The notes: generated by a model not told the origin, from the letters alone. A DNA stretch of 64,000 nt from Bacillus_CJ salitolerans (GCF_042680805.1 NZ_JBHUEM010000014.1:56301-120300), one strand, 5' to 3'. Numbered from the stretch's first letter, positions 34,259-43,042 are shown. Made by a program: numbers and translations.

Positions 34259-34645
34259 TTGCACAATGAGCTAGAGATGAAAATTGAGGCATTAAGAACC
34301 ATCCTATTTAAAGTATGGTCGCTTGAATCAAGTTCAAAATGGACCCCAGATAATCCAGCAAAAGGCCAATGTGGAGTAACAGCATTAGTCGTTCATGACC
34401 TTTTATTAGGAGAAATTTTCAAAACAGAAACAGAAGGTAGCTGGCACTTTTATAATGTTATTAATGGTACGATATTTGACTTCACTGCATCACAATTTAC
34501 TAGTCCCATCACTTATTTGAATATACCCTCTAATCGGGAAGAAGCCTTTCAAGATACGAATTGTGCTCAATATACATACTTAAAAGAACATGTTCTTACT
34601 CTATTAAACGAGGAGGAGAGTCCTTTTGAAGAAAATTGCTATTGA
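34259..34645 (+). CDS. yunG: YunG-family protein
   Basis: 128 residues resembling B. subtilis YunG: KWTPDNPAKGQCGVTALVVHDLLLG near residue 27 and HFYNVINGTIFDFTASQF near 67. A Cys in GQCGVTA followed by His and Asp may form a papain-like triad, but this is inference. TTG start at 34259 after CGGAGG. Its last 20 bases overlap the next gene, in which a ribosome site and TTG start lie. Confidence 0.85.
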   Translation: MHNELEMKIEALRTILFKVWSLESSSKWTPDNPAKGQCGVTALVVHDLLLGEIFKTETEGSWHFYNVINGTIFDFTASQFTSPITYLNIPSNREEAFQDTNCAQYTYLKEHVLTLLNEEESPFEENCY

Positions 34646-35171
34646 TATGGATGAAGTCATGGCAGACTTCCTTACAAAGCATTTAGACTTATACAATCAA
34701 AGCTTTAACGATAATCTAACTGTCCAAGATTTAAATGGGGTTAGACTTTGGCATTTGCGTTCCGAAAAATATAATGAAATTATCGATCTAGTCAATGAAC
34801 CATCATTCTTTCGAGATTTAGGGGTAATGGAAGATAGTCAAGAAGTGATACTTGAACTTAGCAAGCACTATGAAATATTTATTGCATCAGCAGCCATGGA
34901 ACATCCCAACTCTTTTTTGGCAAAATATGAATGGCTTAAAGAGCATTTTCCATTTCTTTCTGACAAAAACTTTGTTTTTTGTGGAGATAAGAGTATTGTA
35001 AATGCCGACTATCTTATTGACGATAGTATAAGGCAGCTTACGAATTTTAGGGGTCAAGGCATATTATTTTCAGCACCTCATAACATACATGAAACTAGCT
35101 TCACTAGAGTCCATCATTGGAAGGAAGTAAGAGAGGTTTTTCTATCTGATCAAAGACTTAAGGAGGTATAG
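34626..35171 (+). CDS. 5'(3')-deoxyribonucleotidase-like HAD phosphatase
   Basis: 181 residues of the NT5C family: HAD motif I IDMDEVMADF at residues 5-14 with the two catalytic Asp, a cap region, and motif IV DYLIDDSIRQLTNF near 135. It should remove phosphate from deoxyribonucleotides in the cytoplasm. TTG start at 34626 inside the end of yunG, behind GAGGAGGAG. A decayed duplicate of its last third lies at 35.85-36.0 kb. Confidence 0.9.
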   Translation: MKKIAIDMDEVMADFLTKHLDLYNQSFNDNLTVQDLNGVRLWHLRSEKYNEIIDLVNEPSFFRDLGVMEDSQEVILELSKHYEIFIASAAMEHPNSFLAKYEWLKEHFPFLSDKNFVFCGDKSIVNADYLIDDSIRQLTNFRGQGILFSAPHNIHETSFTRVHHWKEVREVFLSDQRLKEV

Positions 35172-35176
35172 GTAAA

Positions 35177-35767
35177 ATGAAAAGAGCAGTAATTGCATTC
35201 TTACTGGGTATTTTCACGATTTCTGGGTGTAGCACAGGTAGTGAACTAGCAGAAACACCAGAGGTTCCTTCTCCCCCATCTAACCTTCAAGAAACACCGA
35301 ATGAGAATATAAGTGAGCTTTCATTTGTTGTTAATGGCGAAGCAATCACACAGCCTGGTACTCTCTATCAAAGTGAGCTCCAAAGATTTTCTATGTATCT
35401 ATTACCAGGGTATGGTGGTCATACTGATTCAGTTGAAAAGCTAGATATGATTTGGAACTCTGATTCTGATCAAGAGAAAATTGTGATTAAAAACCTCGGT
35501 AAGGTGGATCAACAGCAAATCGTTGATACGGTGAAAAAAGATTTACTCAGCAAATACGGATTTGTAGAAGAAGATTTATCAAAGCGCAACAATAAGTTTT
35601 TCCATAATGCAGTAATTCTACAAGGAAAAAATGCTGCAGAGAAATCGATCGTTATCATTGGCCCGATCATGGGTGAGATATTTGAGATTCAAGTAAACCT
35701 ATCAACCACATTAATTCATGACGAGCACCTTTTCAGTATGATAGAGACTATTCAATTAGTTAAATAA
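35177..35767 (+). CDS. Lipoprotein of unknown function, 196 residues
   Basis: Signal peptide with lipobox FTISGCST (Cys ~19), then a Pro/Glu-rich linker and a soluble domain of ~150 residues with charged helices (DLLSKYGFVEEDLSKRNN). No family recognised. ATG 35177 follows TTAAGGAGGTATAGG, five bases after the nucleotidase stop, so it shares that transcript. Confidence 0.82.
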   Translation: MKRAVIAFLLGIFTISGCSTGSELAETPEVPSPPSNLQETPNENISELSFVVNGEAITQPGTLYQSELQRFSMYLLPGYGGHTDSVEKLDMIWNSDSDQEKIVIKNLGKVDQQQIVDTVKKDLLSKYGFVEEDLSKRNNKFFHNAVILQGKNAAEKSIVIIGPIMGEIFEIQVNLSTTLIHDEHLFSMIETIQLVK

Positions 35768-35848
35768 CAGTCAGGGGGTCATGCCCCTTGTCCATTCCAG
35801 CTCTTTCTAACAAAAACTGTATTTGTGAAGCTAACAGATTGTAAGTGC

Positions 35849-35996
35849 AGCTTATTCCATAGATGATAGCATAAGACTGCTTACAAATTTCAATGGCCAT
35901 AGTATTATATTATAGCTCCTCATAACACATATGAAACCTTCTTCAGAAGAGTTCAAAGAGTACTTCCTGTCTGATAAACGTTTTATGGAGGTTTAC
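35849..35996 (+). pseudogene. Decayed duplicate of the nucleotidase 3' end
   Basis: Aligns by eye with 35011-35170: the words CTTATT.GA.GATAG.ATAAG, GCTTAC.AATTT, CCTCATAACA and TCTGAT.AA come in the same order and at similar distances, with frameshifts. The copy ends with TATGGAGGTTTA, matching the AAGGAGGTATA ribosome site behind the real gene. It shows an old tandem duplication of nucleotidase plus lipoprotein. Confidence 0.75.
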
Positions 35997-36039
35997 TGGT
36001 TAAAAATGCAACACCAGAATATTGAAGGATGGTGAGGTT

Positions 36040-37020
36040 TTGAATAAGCTAACTTATTCTCTTATTCTATTACTTGCTACATTTGGTTGTGAAACAAACG
36101 TCATTGAGCCAATTATTAAGGAGCCTGTCAAAGAACAAGAGCCTGAGGTAAAGGAAGAATCGCCGAAGTTAAGGTGTAGTCCATGTTTGGATTCCCCTGA
36201 AGAGTGGGGAGGAAAAAGTGATCAAGCCTTTCCAGAAGACGGTCAGTTTTGGGCAACGGATCGACCTGTAAAAAAAGAGAAAATTGCTTATGGGATATTG
36301 GGACACAACATTTTGCTCAATACTAACATGACAATTACCAATTACGAATTAGATACAACACTTCCCACTATTCCTCAAGAACTTCCGGTCTATATTCAAG
36401 GAAGCTATCCAGCCCATCATAAAGAACTATTGAAAACATTTACTCCCTATGCAGATGTACTAGAGTACCATCCATCCTATTCAGGCATATACTTTGCCGG
36501 GCTTAATCCACTAACAGGCCCAATGGAAAAACCAACCGAACAAAAGATTTTACAGAGGGCAAAAGAAATTCTTGGAGAGTTACGCATGCCTGACACGAAT
36601 ACTTCATCTATTATTCAATCTGCGAATGGAGGGTGGACTACTATTTTTTATCGTTCCATTAATGGGTATAAAGTATATGTTGATAAACCACTTATAGTCT
36701 GGTTTGACAAAGAAGGCAGTGCACTAGGGCTTGCCGGAAGAAGAAGACCTATTATAGAAGAAAGCCTCTATCCAACACGTTCACCAGAGGAAGCATGGAA
36801 AAATCTGAGAGACGGAAAAGGAATACACCCTTATATTAACAACTTTGCACCCGAATGGAATAATAATAACGACCGGTTTACGATCACTGAAGTGGAAGTA
36901 GCATATCACGAGCAACAACCAACTGAACCACGACAAGTCCTACAGCCCTACTATGTTTTCAAAAATAAAGAGGGCCAGGCTATATATATCCCAGCCATCG
37001 CTGACCCATATGTGGAATAA
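36040..37020 (+). CDS. Lipoprotein of unknown function, 326 residues
   Basis: TTG start at 36040 gives a lipoprotein signal (LILLLATFGCE, Cys ~17) and a Lys/Glu/Pro-rich linker, then a large domain including CSPCLDSPEEWGG and SANGGWTTIFYRSINGYKVY. The latter part resembles proteins in which PepSY-like strands read a peptide chain, but I do not recognise a family. A start at 36022 would add six residues without a better ribosome site. The upstream gap holds the nucleotidase remnant. Confidence 0.8.
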   Translation: MNKLTYSLILLLATFGCETNVIEPIIKEPVKEQEPEVKEESPKLRCSPCLDSPEEWGGKSDQAFPEDGQFWATDRPVKKEKIAYGILGHNILLNTNMTITNYELDTTLPTIPQELPVYIQGSYPAHHKELLKTFTPYADVLEYHPSYSGIYFAGLNPLTGPMEKPTEQKILQRAKEILGELRMPDTNTSSIIQSANGGWTTIFYRSINGYKVYVDKPLIVWFDKEGSALGLAGRRRPIIEESLYPTRSPEEAWKNLRDGKGIHPYINNFAPEWNNNNDRFTITEVEVAYHEQQPTEPRQVLQPYYVFKNKEGQAIYIPAIADPYVE

Positions 37021-37030
37021 TAAAAGTATG

Positions 37031-37069
37031 AAAAACCGATGTTTTCCTATTAGCAAACATCGGTTTTTT
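37031..37069 (+). terminator. Terminator of the lipoprotein gene
   Basis: AAAACCGATGTTT / AAACATCGGTTTT stem, 10-base loop, TTTTTTA after it. Confidence 0.93.
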
Positions 37070-37085
37070 ATAGTTCTGTTAAACA

Positions 37086-37243
37086 AGAGAAAACGGGCGG
37101 TAGGTGGTACAGTGTGAAACAAGAACTACCGGTCGGTTCCTGATACTGTGTGGAACATGCCTATGAAACAAGAACTACCGGTAGTACCTGGTACTGTGTG
37201 GAACATTCCTGTGAAACAAGAAAATTCGGGTGGTGACTGTCAC
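37086..37243. repeat. Three tandem family-B elements (copies 4-6)
   Basis: Three units of ~55 bases, each with GTGAAACAAG or ATGAAACAAG, then AACTACCGGT or TTCGGGTGGT and a palindrome: GTTCCTGATACTG, AGTACCTGGTACT and GTGACTGTCAC. The palindrome sequence changes but stays self-complementary in the last two. The last one touches the stop codon of the MFS gene. Confidence 0.85.
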
Positions 37244-37244
37244 C

Positions 37245-38471
37245 TTATTCCACCTGTTCAACGGCTTTATGGTGATCTTCTTGATAGCGTTTCATGGCAA
37301 TAAACAATACTATTCCGCTTATGATTAGGAGGGTACTTGTTATAAAGAATACGGCTGAGAAGCCAGAGTATGCAGCAATCATTCCTCCCATAAATGGACC
37401 TACAATGTTTCCTAGAAAGCGAAGGCTCGTGTTATATCCAAGAACCTCACCTTGCATCGATATGGGTGCCTCCTGGCGAATATAGGCAATTCGAACAGGA
37501 ATAATTCCACCAATTGCCATTCCTAATACAAACCTAATCACCGCTAGCTGCCATATATTTGTGACAAATGCCCCTGGTAAATAGACAATTCCTGCCATGA
37601 TGAGAAGAATGATTAACACCTTTATATAGCCGATGTTATCCCCAAGTTTCCCCCATCTTCTAGCCATCATTAAATTACCAAGTCCTGCTACTGAGAATAC
37701 AATTCCAGAAAAGAACGCAATGTTTTCTGGTCCATGCAGCTCACTTACATATAACGATAAAATCGGCTGAATACTAAAATGGGCCACTTGAATGATGATG
37801 GAGATAAATAGCACGGTCAATAAAATGGGGTTTTGCCCCATATGTGATAGTACTTGCTTCCTTGTATAACGCATATTCGTTTCTTTTTTACTACCAATTT
37901 TGTACTCCTTTGTAAGGGTAACTAAAATAACAGAAATAAAAATAAAAATGGACACAAATTTAAAGGTGTTTGCAAAACCAAACGAGTCTGCTAAAACACC
38001 GCCAATGATTGGTCCAAACAAAGATCCTGTAATGCTACCTGTTTGTAGTGTTCCCATAACACGCCCCGCAATCTCTTTAGGGGTTTGGGTCGAAATGAAC
38101 GCTTGAGACAATGAGATAAATCCCGTACAAATCCCCATAAAGAGACGTAAGAAAAAGAGTTCTGCCACATTACTCACAAATCCCATTAAAAAGATGGAGA
38201 TCCCTAATAGTGCAGACGTGAAAATAAGGATGTTTTTTCGCCCGTATTGATCCCCAATCCTTCCCCAAATCGGTGAAAAAAGAAACGCTGTTACAAACGT
38301 AATCCCAAATGTCCATCCAGACCAGTGCTGTACATAGGAGGAAGAGAAATCTCCAAATGATTCAATGTATAAAGATAAAAAAGGTAACACCATGGTCATA
38401 CTTCCAGCTACAAAGAAATTCGCAAACCACATAATATATAAATTTCTTTTAGCTATTTCCTGGTTTGTCAT
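37245..38471 (-). CDS. MFS drug-efflux-type transporter (12 TM)
   Basis: About 408 residues with 12 membrane helices of the DHA1 (drug:H+ antiporter) type. Motif A is GRIGDQYGRKNIL near residue 70; motif C-like GSITGSLFGPIIGGVLAD near 145. Substrate unknown; related Bacillus proteins export drugs. ATG 38471 has AAGAAGTGG upstream; ATG 38489 is the alternative with a poorer site. Monocistronic. Confidence 0.9.
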   Translation of the reverse strand: MTNQEIAKRNLYIMWFANFFVAGSMTMVLPFLSLYIESFGDFSSSYVQHWSGWTFGITFVTAFLFSPIWGRIGDQYGRKNILIFTSALLGISIFLMGFVSNVAELFFLRLFMGICTGFISLSQAFISTQTPKEIAGRVMGTLQTGSITGSLFGPIIGGVLADSFGFANTFKFVSIFIFISVILVTLTKEYKIGSKKETNMRYTRKQVLSHMGQNPILLTVLFISIIIQVAHFSIQPILSLYVSELHGPENIAFFSGIVFSVAGLGNLMMARRWGKLGDNIGYIKVLIILLIMAGIVYLPGAFVTNIWQLAVIRFVLGMAIGGIIPVRIAYIRQEAPISMQGEVLGYNTSLRFLGNIVGPFMGGMIAAYSGFSAVFFITSTLLIISGIVLFIAMKRYQEDHHKAVEQVE

Positions 38472-38602
38472 GCTAGCCACTTCTTTCATTCCATCGTTTA
38501 TTTCGGTTCTCTAAATATTATGATACCGAAATTTTAGTATGAAAGAAAGGGTCAGTTCTTGATTCAAGCACATAATATAGGCTATATTTATAAATAAAAA
38601 TA

Positions 38603-38626
38603 GGCCGAGGAATCTATCCTTCGGCC
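38603..38626 (-). terminator. Terminator of the S41 peptidase gene
   Basis: GGCCGAGGA / TCCTTCGGCC with one irregular pair; on the minus strand the stem runs into TATTTTTATTT. Confidence 0.8.
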
Positions 38627-38659
38627 ATCAAATATACCGGTAGCGCGCAGTTTTTGAGA

Positions 38660-39640
38660 CTACTTCGTCAAGCCTTCCTCAATTTCTTCCATTAAAAACT
38701 GATACTCTTGCTTGTCTTTGTATTTTTCTTTCACATACTTTAATGCCTCATTATAAGCACGATCAAATGCTAGTTCCTTACTCACCTTAATATCAGGCTC
38801 CACTCCCGTACCTTCCCAATTTGTGTTTGTAATGGGATTCACCGCTCTTCCAGTAGGAATAAAGACCCTAAAGTGTTCTGTAATCTGTTGAACTCTACCT
38901 GGATGTGCCCCACCACCGGTTACTTCACCTATGACGGTTGCCCTATTTAAGTTTTTAAGATTATAGGTGAATTCTTCAGCTGCTGAAAAGGTATAATGAC
39001 TCGTTAAGATATAAACTGGCTTATTTAGATAACGTTGGCCAGGGGTGTATGGGAGTGTCCAAGATTGTCTTGTTTGTCCTTCTGGACGATAATAAAAATT
39101 ATTCAAGTGAGTAACCTCTTCAAATAGGTAGCTCGTAATCAGCGCAATCATGGCTGGACTACCTCCACCATTTTTACGCAAATCAAAAATAAGTGCATCT
39201 GTATTGGCGATAAAATTCATAGCATGAACTGCAGTTTCTCCGCCTAACTGTGTATCAACAAAATTCCGTAAATCAATATAGCCGATATTTCCGTTTAGTC
39301 TTTCCACCTTGTAAAAACCATAATTGATAGACTTTGTCTTTCTACGATATTCTTCTAGCATCTCCTCTTCAATTTTTTCTTTTTCTATTGATTTAGATTC
39401 AGTAGAATACATGACTTTTAAGTGGCGATCTCTCGTGATTTTCTGTAAATCCTCCGTTAATACGTTTGAAAAAACAAACGGATCTTCTACCCCCTCATAC
39501 TCTCCATTTGAAAGCTTACCTAGGATTAACTCAGCCGTTTCCTTTGCTTTATCCGGAAATATATAATCACTTTGTAAACGCTCTGCTAATTCCTCTACTA
39601 CCTCTTTCTTAAAATCTTTATTCGTTTCTGTTGTGTTCAT
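38660..39640 (-). CDS. S41-family peptidase (IRBP/CtpA-like), cytoplasmic
   Basis: 326 residues. N-terminal helical domain (VVEELAERLQSDYIFPDKAK) as in interphotoreceptor-retinoid-binding protein-like S41 enzymes, then the peptidase core: IFDLRKNGGGSPAM, catalytic Ser in TSHYTFSAAEEF (about residue 218), and VIGEVTGGGAHPG. No signal peptide and no PDZ domain, so it acts inside the cell or is not a housekeeping CtpA. ATG 39640 behind AAAGGAGTGA. Monocistronic. Confidence 0.9.
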   Translation of the reverse strand: MNTTETNKDFKKEVVEELAERLQSDYIFPDKAKETAELILGKLSNGEYEGVEDPFVFSNVLTEDLQKITRDRHLKVMYSTESKSIEKEKIEEEMLEEYRRKTKSINYGFYKVERLNGNIGYIDLRNFVDTQLGGETAVHAMNFIANTDALIFDLRKNGGGSPAMIALITSYLFEEVTHLNNFYYRPEGQTRQSWTLPYTPGQRYLNKPVYILTSHYTFSAAEEFTYNLKNLNRATVIGEVTGGGAHPGRVQQITEHFRVFIPTGRAVNPITNTNWEGTGVEPDIKVSKELAFDRAYNEALKYVKEKYKDKQEYQFLMEEIEEGLTK

Positions 39641-39874
39641 GGAATCACTCCTTTCAACAATTTTGATTACACTATTTATATTTAGTCATATGATAGAGGA
39701 TTCCTGTTTTCATACGAATTCTTTTTGAAAATTACATGATTTCTGTCAATAGTATGATGTCTCTAGTAGGTACATAAAACTACATAAAACTTCAAACTGT
39801 CCAACATTTCGCCTATTTTTCATGCTCTATTTCATCGTTTAAAACAAAACTATTGCCTCAGTTCTATACCGAAT

Positions 39875-39888
39875 TATCCTTGTATAAT
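39875..39888 (+). promoter_or_regulatory. Possible promoter of the riboswitch transcript
   Basis: TGTATAAT contains a perfect -10 (39883-39888) 17 bases before the riboswitch aptamer. The -35 is not clear. Confidence 0.45.
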
Positions 39889-39902
39889 GTAATAAGACAT
39901 AT

Positions 39903-39982
39903 CCATTGGCAAACTACTTGAAAAAGTAGGACGCAAAACTAAAGGGGCTAATCCTGCGGGGAATGCCAGCCAGTTGCAATCC
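39903..39982 (+). promoter_or_regulatory. Class I cyclic-di-GMP riboswitch (GEMM-I) aptamer
   Basis: Conserved GEMM-I parts in order: P1 ATTG (39905) with CAAT (39977), GGCAAAC, P2 CTACTT-GAAA-AAGTAG with the GAAA tetraloop that docks in the receptor, the invariant GACGCAAAAC, P3 GGC-TAATCC-TGCG-GGGAAT-GCC, and CCAGTTGC. Whether it prefers c-di-GMP or cyclic AMP-GMP cannot be told by eye. It controls the 119-residue protein gene that follows. Confidence 0.93.
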
Positions 39983-40002
39983 ACTCCCTTTAGTACGTAT
40001 TT
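39938..40002 (+). terminator. Riboswitch expression platform (candidate switch terminator)
   Basis: ACTAAAGGG (39938-39946, inside the aptamer) can pair with CCCTTTAGT (39986-39994), which is followed by ACGTATTTTAA. The pairing would unfold P3, so aptamer and terminator look mutually exclusive; ligand binding would then turn the gene ON. The U-tract is short. Confidence 0.5.
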
Positions 40003-40034
40003 TAACAGATTATTAGGGAGAGGAAAGATCGAGA

Positions 40035-40394
40035 ATGAACTTCAAAGAAGTAATTACAACTATTAATCAATTAGTAGAAAGAGTGGATTTAGTTAAGGCA
40101 AGGCAGAATATAGAATTAAATATTAATATAGTTAATGCGAATAAGAGGTTTCTATCTCAAGATGCAAGAGAGTTACTTGATTTTATCAATAATCAGAGGG
40201 GTACTAACTCAGATACGATAACAAGAACAGAAATGGTAACTATTAGTGCCATTAATAGCTTTGCTAGTAAATTTGATGTGAAGTCCATTAGAAATACAAT
40301 AAAAAATAAAGAACAATTACTAATGAAAAAAGGAATATGGACTCTTCTTAATAAAGATGCCAAAGTTATTTTAAAAAGTATTGGTTCAATATAA
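40035..40394 (+). CDS. Riboswitch-controlled protein of unknown function, 119 residues
   Basis: 119 residues, soluble, mostly alpha-helical, Lys/Asn/Ile-rich, no cysteine, no signal peptide or membrane helix. Two similar helices with ITTINQLVERVDLVKARQNI and KFDVKSIRNTIKNKEQLL suggest a repeated unit. I do not recognise a family. The c-di-GMP riboswitch immediately upstream means that its expression follows the motility/biofilm second messenger. AGAGGAAAGATC precedes ATG 40035; a terminator follows. Confidence 0.8.
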   Translation: MNFKEVITTINQLVERVDLVKARQNIELNINIVNANKRFLSQDARELLDFINNQRGTNSDTITRTEMVTISAINSFASKFDVKSIRNTIKNKEQLLMKKGIWTLLNKDAKVILKSIGSI

Positions 40395-40403
40395 ATCATT
40401 TTA

Positions 40404-40448
40404 TTAAAAAAGACAGAGGTCATCATAAGTTTGACATCTGTCTTTTTT
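40404..40448. terminator. Bidirectional terminator
   Basis: AAAAAAGACAGA / TCTGTCTTTTTT outer stem and GTCA/TGAC inner pairs; lies between convergent genes. Confidence 0.92.
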
Positions 40449-40475
40449 ATGAATAGGGCACACTTACGACTTTAA

Positions 40476-41522
40476 TTAGTCCATGTATACGACACTTTTT
40501 TCAATACTACTTTTTAGGGCAGCATCAATAATCTTAATAACAGTTAGCCCGTCCTCAGCCGTAACAGGCAATTTTACGCCTTGCAAGAGACTACGAGCAA
40601 TGTCTTTATAATACGTTAAATATGAGCCTTTTAAAGTTGGAACAACGGTGTGTTCTTCTTGTTCCTCCTTGACAATCACAAGCTTACCATAAAATTCAGG
40701 GTTATCCGCTCCCCATGTTGAATCAATAGGTTTCAAACCCGCCTTCAATGCATCTTCTTGTCCATCAATTCCGTATTTAATAAAGCTTCCTCTACTTCCA
40801 TGAACCTGGAACCTTGGACCAGCATTCAAAACGACAGCTCCCGAATGTAAAATGACTCGAAGGTTATCGCGATAGCCTAACACAATATGAAAATAATCAT
40901 CTGTTTTTGCATGCGTACGTTGACCAAACACATCTGCCCACACAAAATGGGGTTCACCAAATAAGTGTAAAGCCTGATCAATTAAATGAGAGCCTAAATC
41001 ATACAATGAACCTGAACCTGGACCTTCGTTTTCTTTCCATCGATCACGAACAACTGGTCTATAACGATCGAAATGGGCTTGATATGTATTGATTTCCCCG
41101 AGGACCCCTTCATTTATTAAATTCTTGATTGTTACATAATCATTATCCCACCTGCGATTATGATACACGCTTAATAGGAGGTTTCGTTCGTTTGCAATTT
41201 TTATTAGTTCTTCACCTTCTGACACCCTCACCACCATTGGCTTTTCCAAAATGACATGTTTTCCAGCGAGCAAGCTTTGCTTAGCCATTTCATAATGAAG
41301 ACCACTTGGTGTTGTTATCACGATTAAATGAATTTGCGAATCCGCAAGTATATCTTCTAACCTGCTGACCACCTCGATTTCTCCTAAGTCCTGTTTTACT
41401 TTATCTATTTTAGAACTTACAACTTTCACAATCTCAAAATCATTTAAAACAGTTAATAAAGGAGCATGAAAAGTCTGTCCTGATAATCCATATCCAACTA
41501 AACCAACGTTAATTTTCGCCAT
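40476..41522 (-). CDS. iolW: scyllo-inositol 2-dehydrogenase-like oxidoreductase (IolW/YvaA type)
   Basis: 348 residues of the Gfo/Idh/MocA family. N-terminal Rossmann motif GLVGYGLSGQTFHAPLL, the family motif GKHVILEKPM with catalytic Lys near residue 93, and the C-terminal domain with YDLGSHLIDQALHLFG. The combination YHNRRWDNDYVTIKNLI and FIKYGIDGQEDALKAG is that of B. subtilis IolW (NADP-dependent scyllo-inositol dehydrogenase). GGAGGACA precedes ATG 41522. Single gene; no other inositol gene is nearby. Confidence 0.9.
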   Translation of the reverse strand: MAKINVGLVGYGLSGQTFHAPLLTVLNDFEIVKVVSSKIDKVKQDLGEIEVVSRLEDILADSQIHLIVITTPSGLHYEMAKQSLLAGKHVILEKPMVVRVSEGEELIKIANERNLLLSVYHNRRWDNDYVTIKNLINEGVLGEINTYQAHFDRYRPVVRDRWKENEGPGSGSLYDLGSHLIDQALHLFGEPHFVWADVFGQRTHAKTDDYFHIVLGYRDNLRVILHSGAVVLNAGPRFQVHGSRGSFIKYGIDGQEDALKAGLKPIDSTWGADNPEFYGKLVIVKEEQEEHTVVPTLKGSYLTYYKDIARSLLQGVKLPVTAEDGLTVIKIIDAALKSSIEKSVVYMD

Positions 41523-41921
41523 ATTTGTCCTCCAAAGAACACATTATTTGTGGCTATTATATAATTTGTTCTAGGAAGTTACTATTGATATGTTCATAAA
41601 GAGTTTTTCCTCACCCTCCACTTATTGTTAGTTGAGGACTGTACGATGTAGGTCACACAGACGTTGCCACAGGTTATGGCAACGTCTGTGTCCTATTATC
41701 GGGTTCTTACTGGTGTTTATCCCCCACTTATACTTCTTCCAACCTTTTAAAGTTTTGAAGTGGAGGTCATAGCGCCAGTTAGAGCTGGACAAATGGCTAG
41801 TTTACCCATTTACTTTTTGGCATTAGTACGCTTGAATTAGTGTAATGATAAATATTCCTGTTTAACCAAGTTTATTTAGTTCTATAATAATTATAAAAAA
41901 GAAAAAAGGATTTTGTCTATC
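41523..41921. other. Gene-free stretch with a perfect hairpin
   Basis: About 400 bases between divergent genes. It holds the 15-bp hairpin at 41655-41691 and a weak trace of a family-A end (GCGCCAGTTAGAGCTGGAC near 41772); nothing else is seen. Confidence 0.6.
41655..41691. repeat. Perfect 15-bp inverted repeat without T-tract
   Basis: ACACAGACGTTGCCA and its exact complement around the loop CAGGTTA. Neither strand has a run of T behind it, so it is not a normal terminator. Confidence 0.9.
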
Positions 41922-42989
41922 ATGCCAAAAAGGGTAAAATTTGTTGGGGGAAGAATTGTTAAAACCGGGATTGCTGTATTTGTAACGGCTTTTATTTGCC
42001 ATATACTGAATTGGCCGGTTATGTTTGCGGTCATAACAGCCATTGTGACCATTGAACCTACGGTGGCAGATTCCATAAAAAAAGCGTTTGTTCGTCTTCC
42101 TGCTTCAGCAATTGGTGCTGCATTTGCCATACTGTTTACTTTTTTATTCGGGGATAGCCCTTATTCCTATGCTTTCGTCTCCCTTTCAACCATCATCGCT
42201 TGCCATAAACTAAAATTACACGATGGAACTTTAGTGGCAACCTTAACTGGTGTCGCCATGATTTCAACAGTTCATGATGAGTACTTTTCCTCATTTTTTA
42301 TTAGACTTGGGTCTACTAGTACAGGAATCATTATTTCTGCCCTTGTTAACTTTTTCGTCATGCCACCTAACTATTCAAAATCCATTACAAACAAGATTCA
42401 TGATTTATTGGATAAATCCGGCGACATCTTTGATTCAAGATGTCTTGAGTTACTAAATATACAACCTCTCAGCAAAGACTTAAGGGGAAATTTTCAAGCC
42501 CTTGTAAAAGATGTTGATCAAACTGAAACGTTATGTACTTATCAAAAAGATGAATGGAAATACCATCGAATCAGTCGAAAGGAAATACGTGATTTCCATT
42601 ATAAATGTAAAAAACTCACCACTTTGCGCCAAATCATATATCATCTTGGAAACTTAATCTACCTCCCTTCAGTTCATATAGAATTGAGTGAGGAAAAGAA
42701 GAGGATGATTGTAGAATCAGTGAAATCGATAAAAGGTATATTCCATTCTAAAAATTTCCACATTCCCGATTCGCACCATCAACAAATGAATCGATTGAGA
42801 GAGTGGTTTTCCAAACAACAGCATACTTTGTATTTAGAAGACGAATATCATCAGCACCTTTCAACTGAAACGCTCATTTTATATGAACTACTTGCCATTC
42901 ATGATTTAGTAGAGGAGCTGAATAATATACAATCCCTGGAAATACGACATCAATTGTTATTAGAGAAAAATAAGGGACACGGAGTTTAA
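41922..42989 (+). CDS. Aromatic acid exporter family (ArAE_1) membrane protein
   Basis: About 355 residues. N-terminal half with five to six membrane helices (GIAVFVTAFICHILNWPVMF, AVITAIVTIEPTVADSIKKA) typical of the PF06081-type exporters, and a C-terminal cytoplasmic helical domain rich in His and Lys from residue ~150. Proposed family role is efflux of aromatic carboxylates, mostly untested. ATG 41922 is chosen; AAAGGA lies 11 bases upstream, so TTG 41913 cannot be excluded. Confidence 0.85.
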   Translation: MPKRVKFVGGRIVKTGIAVFVTAFICHILNWPVMFAVITAIVTIEPTVADSIKKAFVRLPASAIGAAFAILFTFLFGDSPYSYAFVSLSTIIACHKLKLHDGTLVATLTGVAMISTVHDEYFSSFFIRLGSTSTGIIISALVNFFVMPPNYSKSITNKIHDLLDKSGDIFDSRCLELLNIQPLSKDLRGNFQALVKDVDQTETLCTYQKDEWKYHRISRKEIRDFHYKCKKLTTLRQIIYHLGNLIYLPSVHIELSEEKKRMIVESVKSIKGIFHSKNFHIPDSHHQQMNRLREWFSKQQHTLYLEDEYHQHLSTETLILYELLAIHDLVEELNNIQSLEIRHQLLLEKNKGHGV

Positions 42990-43042
42990 TATTCCTACTT
43001 AACCCATGGCCCTTTTTGTATTTGATTTGGAGGTCTTTTTAA

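Noticed and set aside
41655..41691. Hairpin as a terminator
   Set aside because: No T-tract on either strand and no gene end close by.
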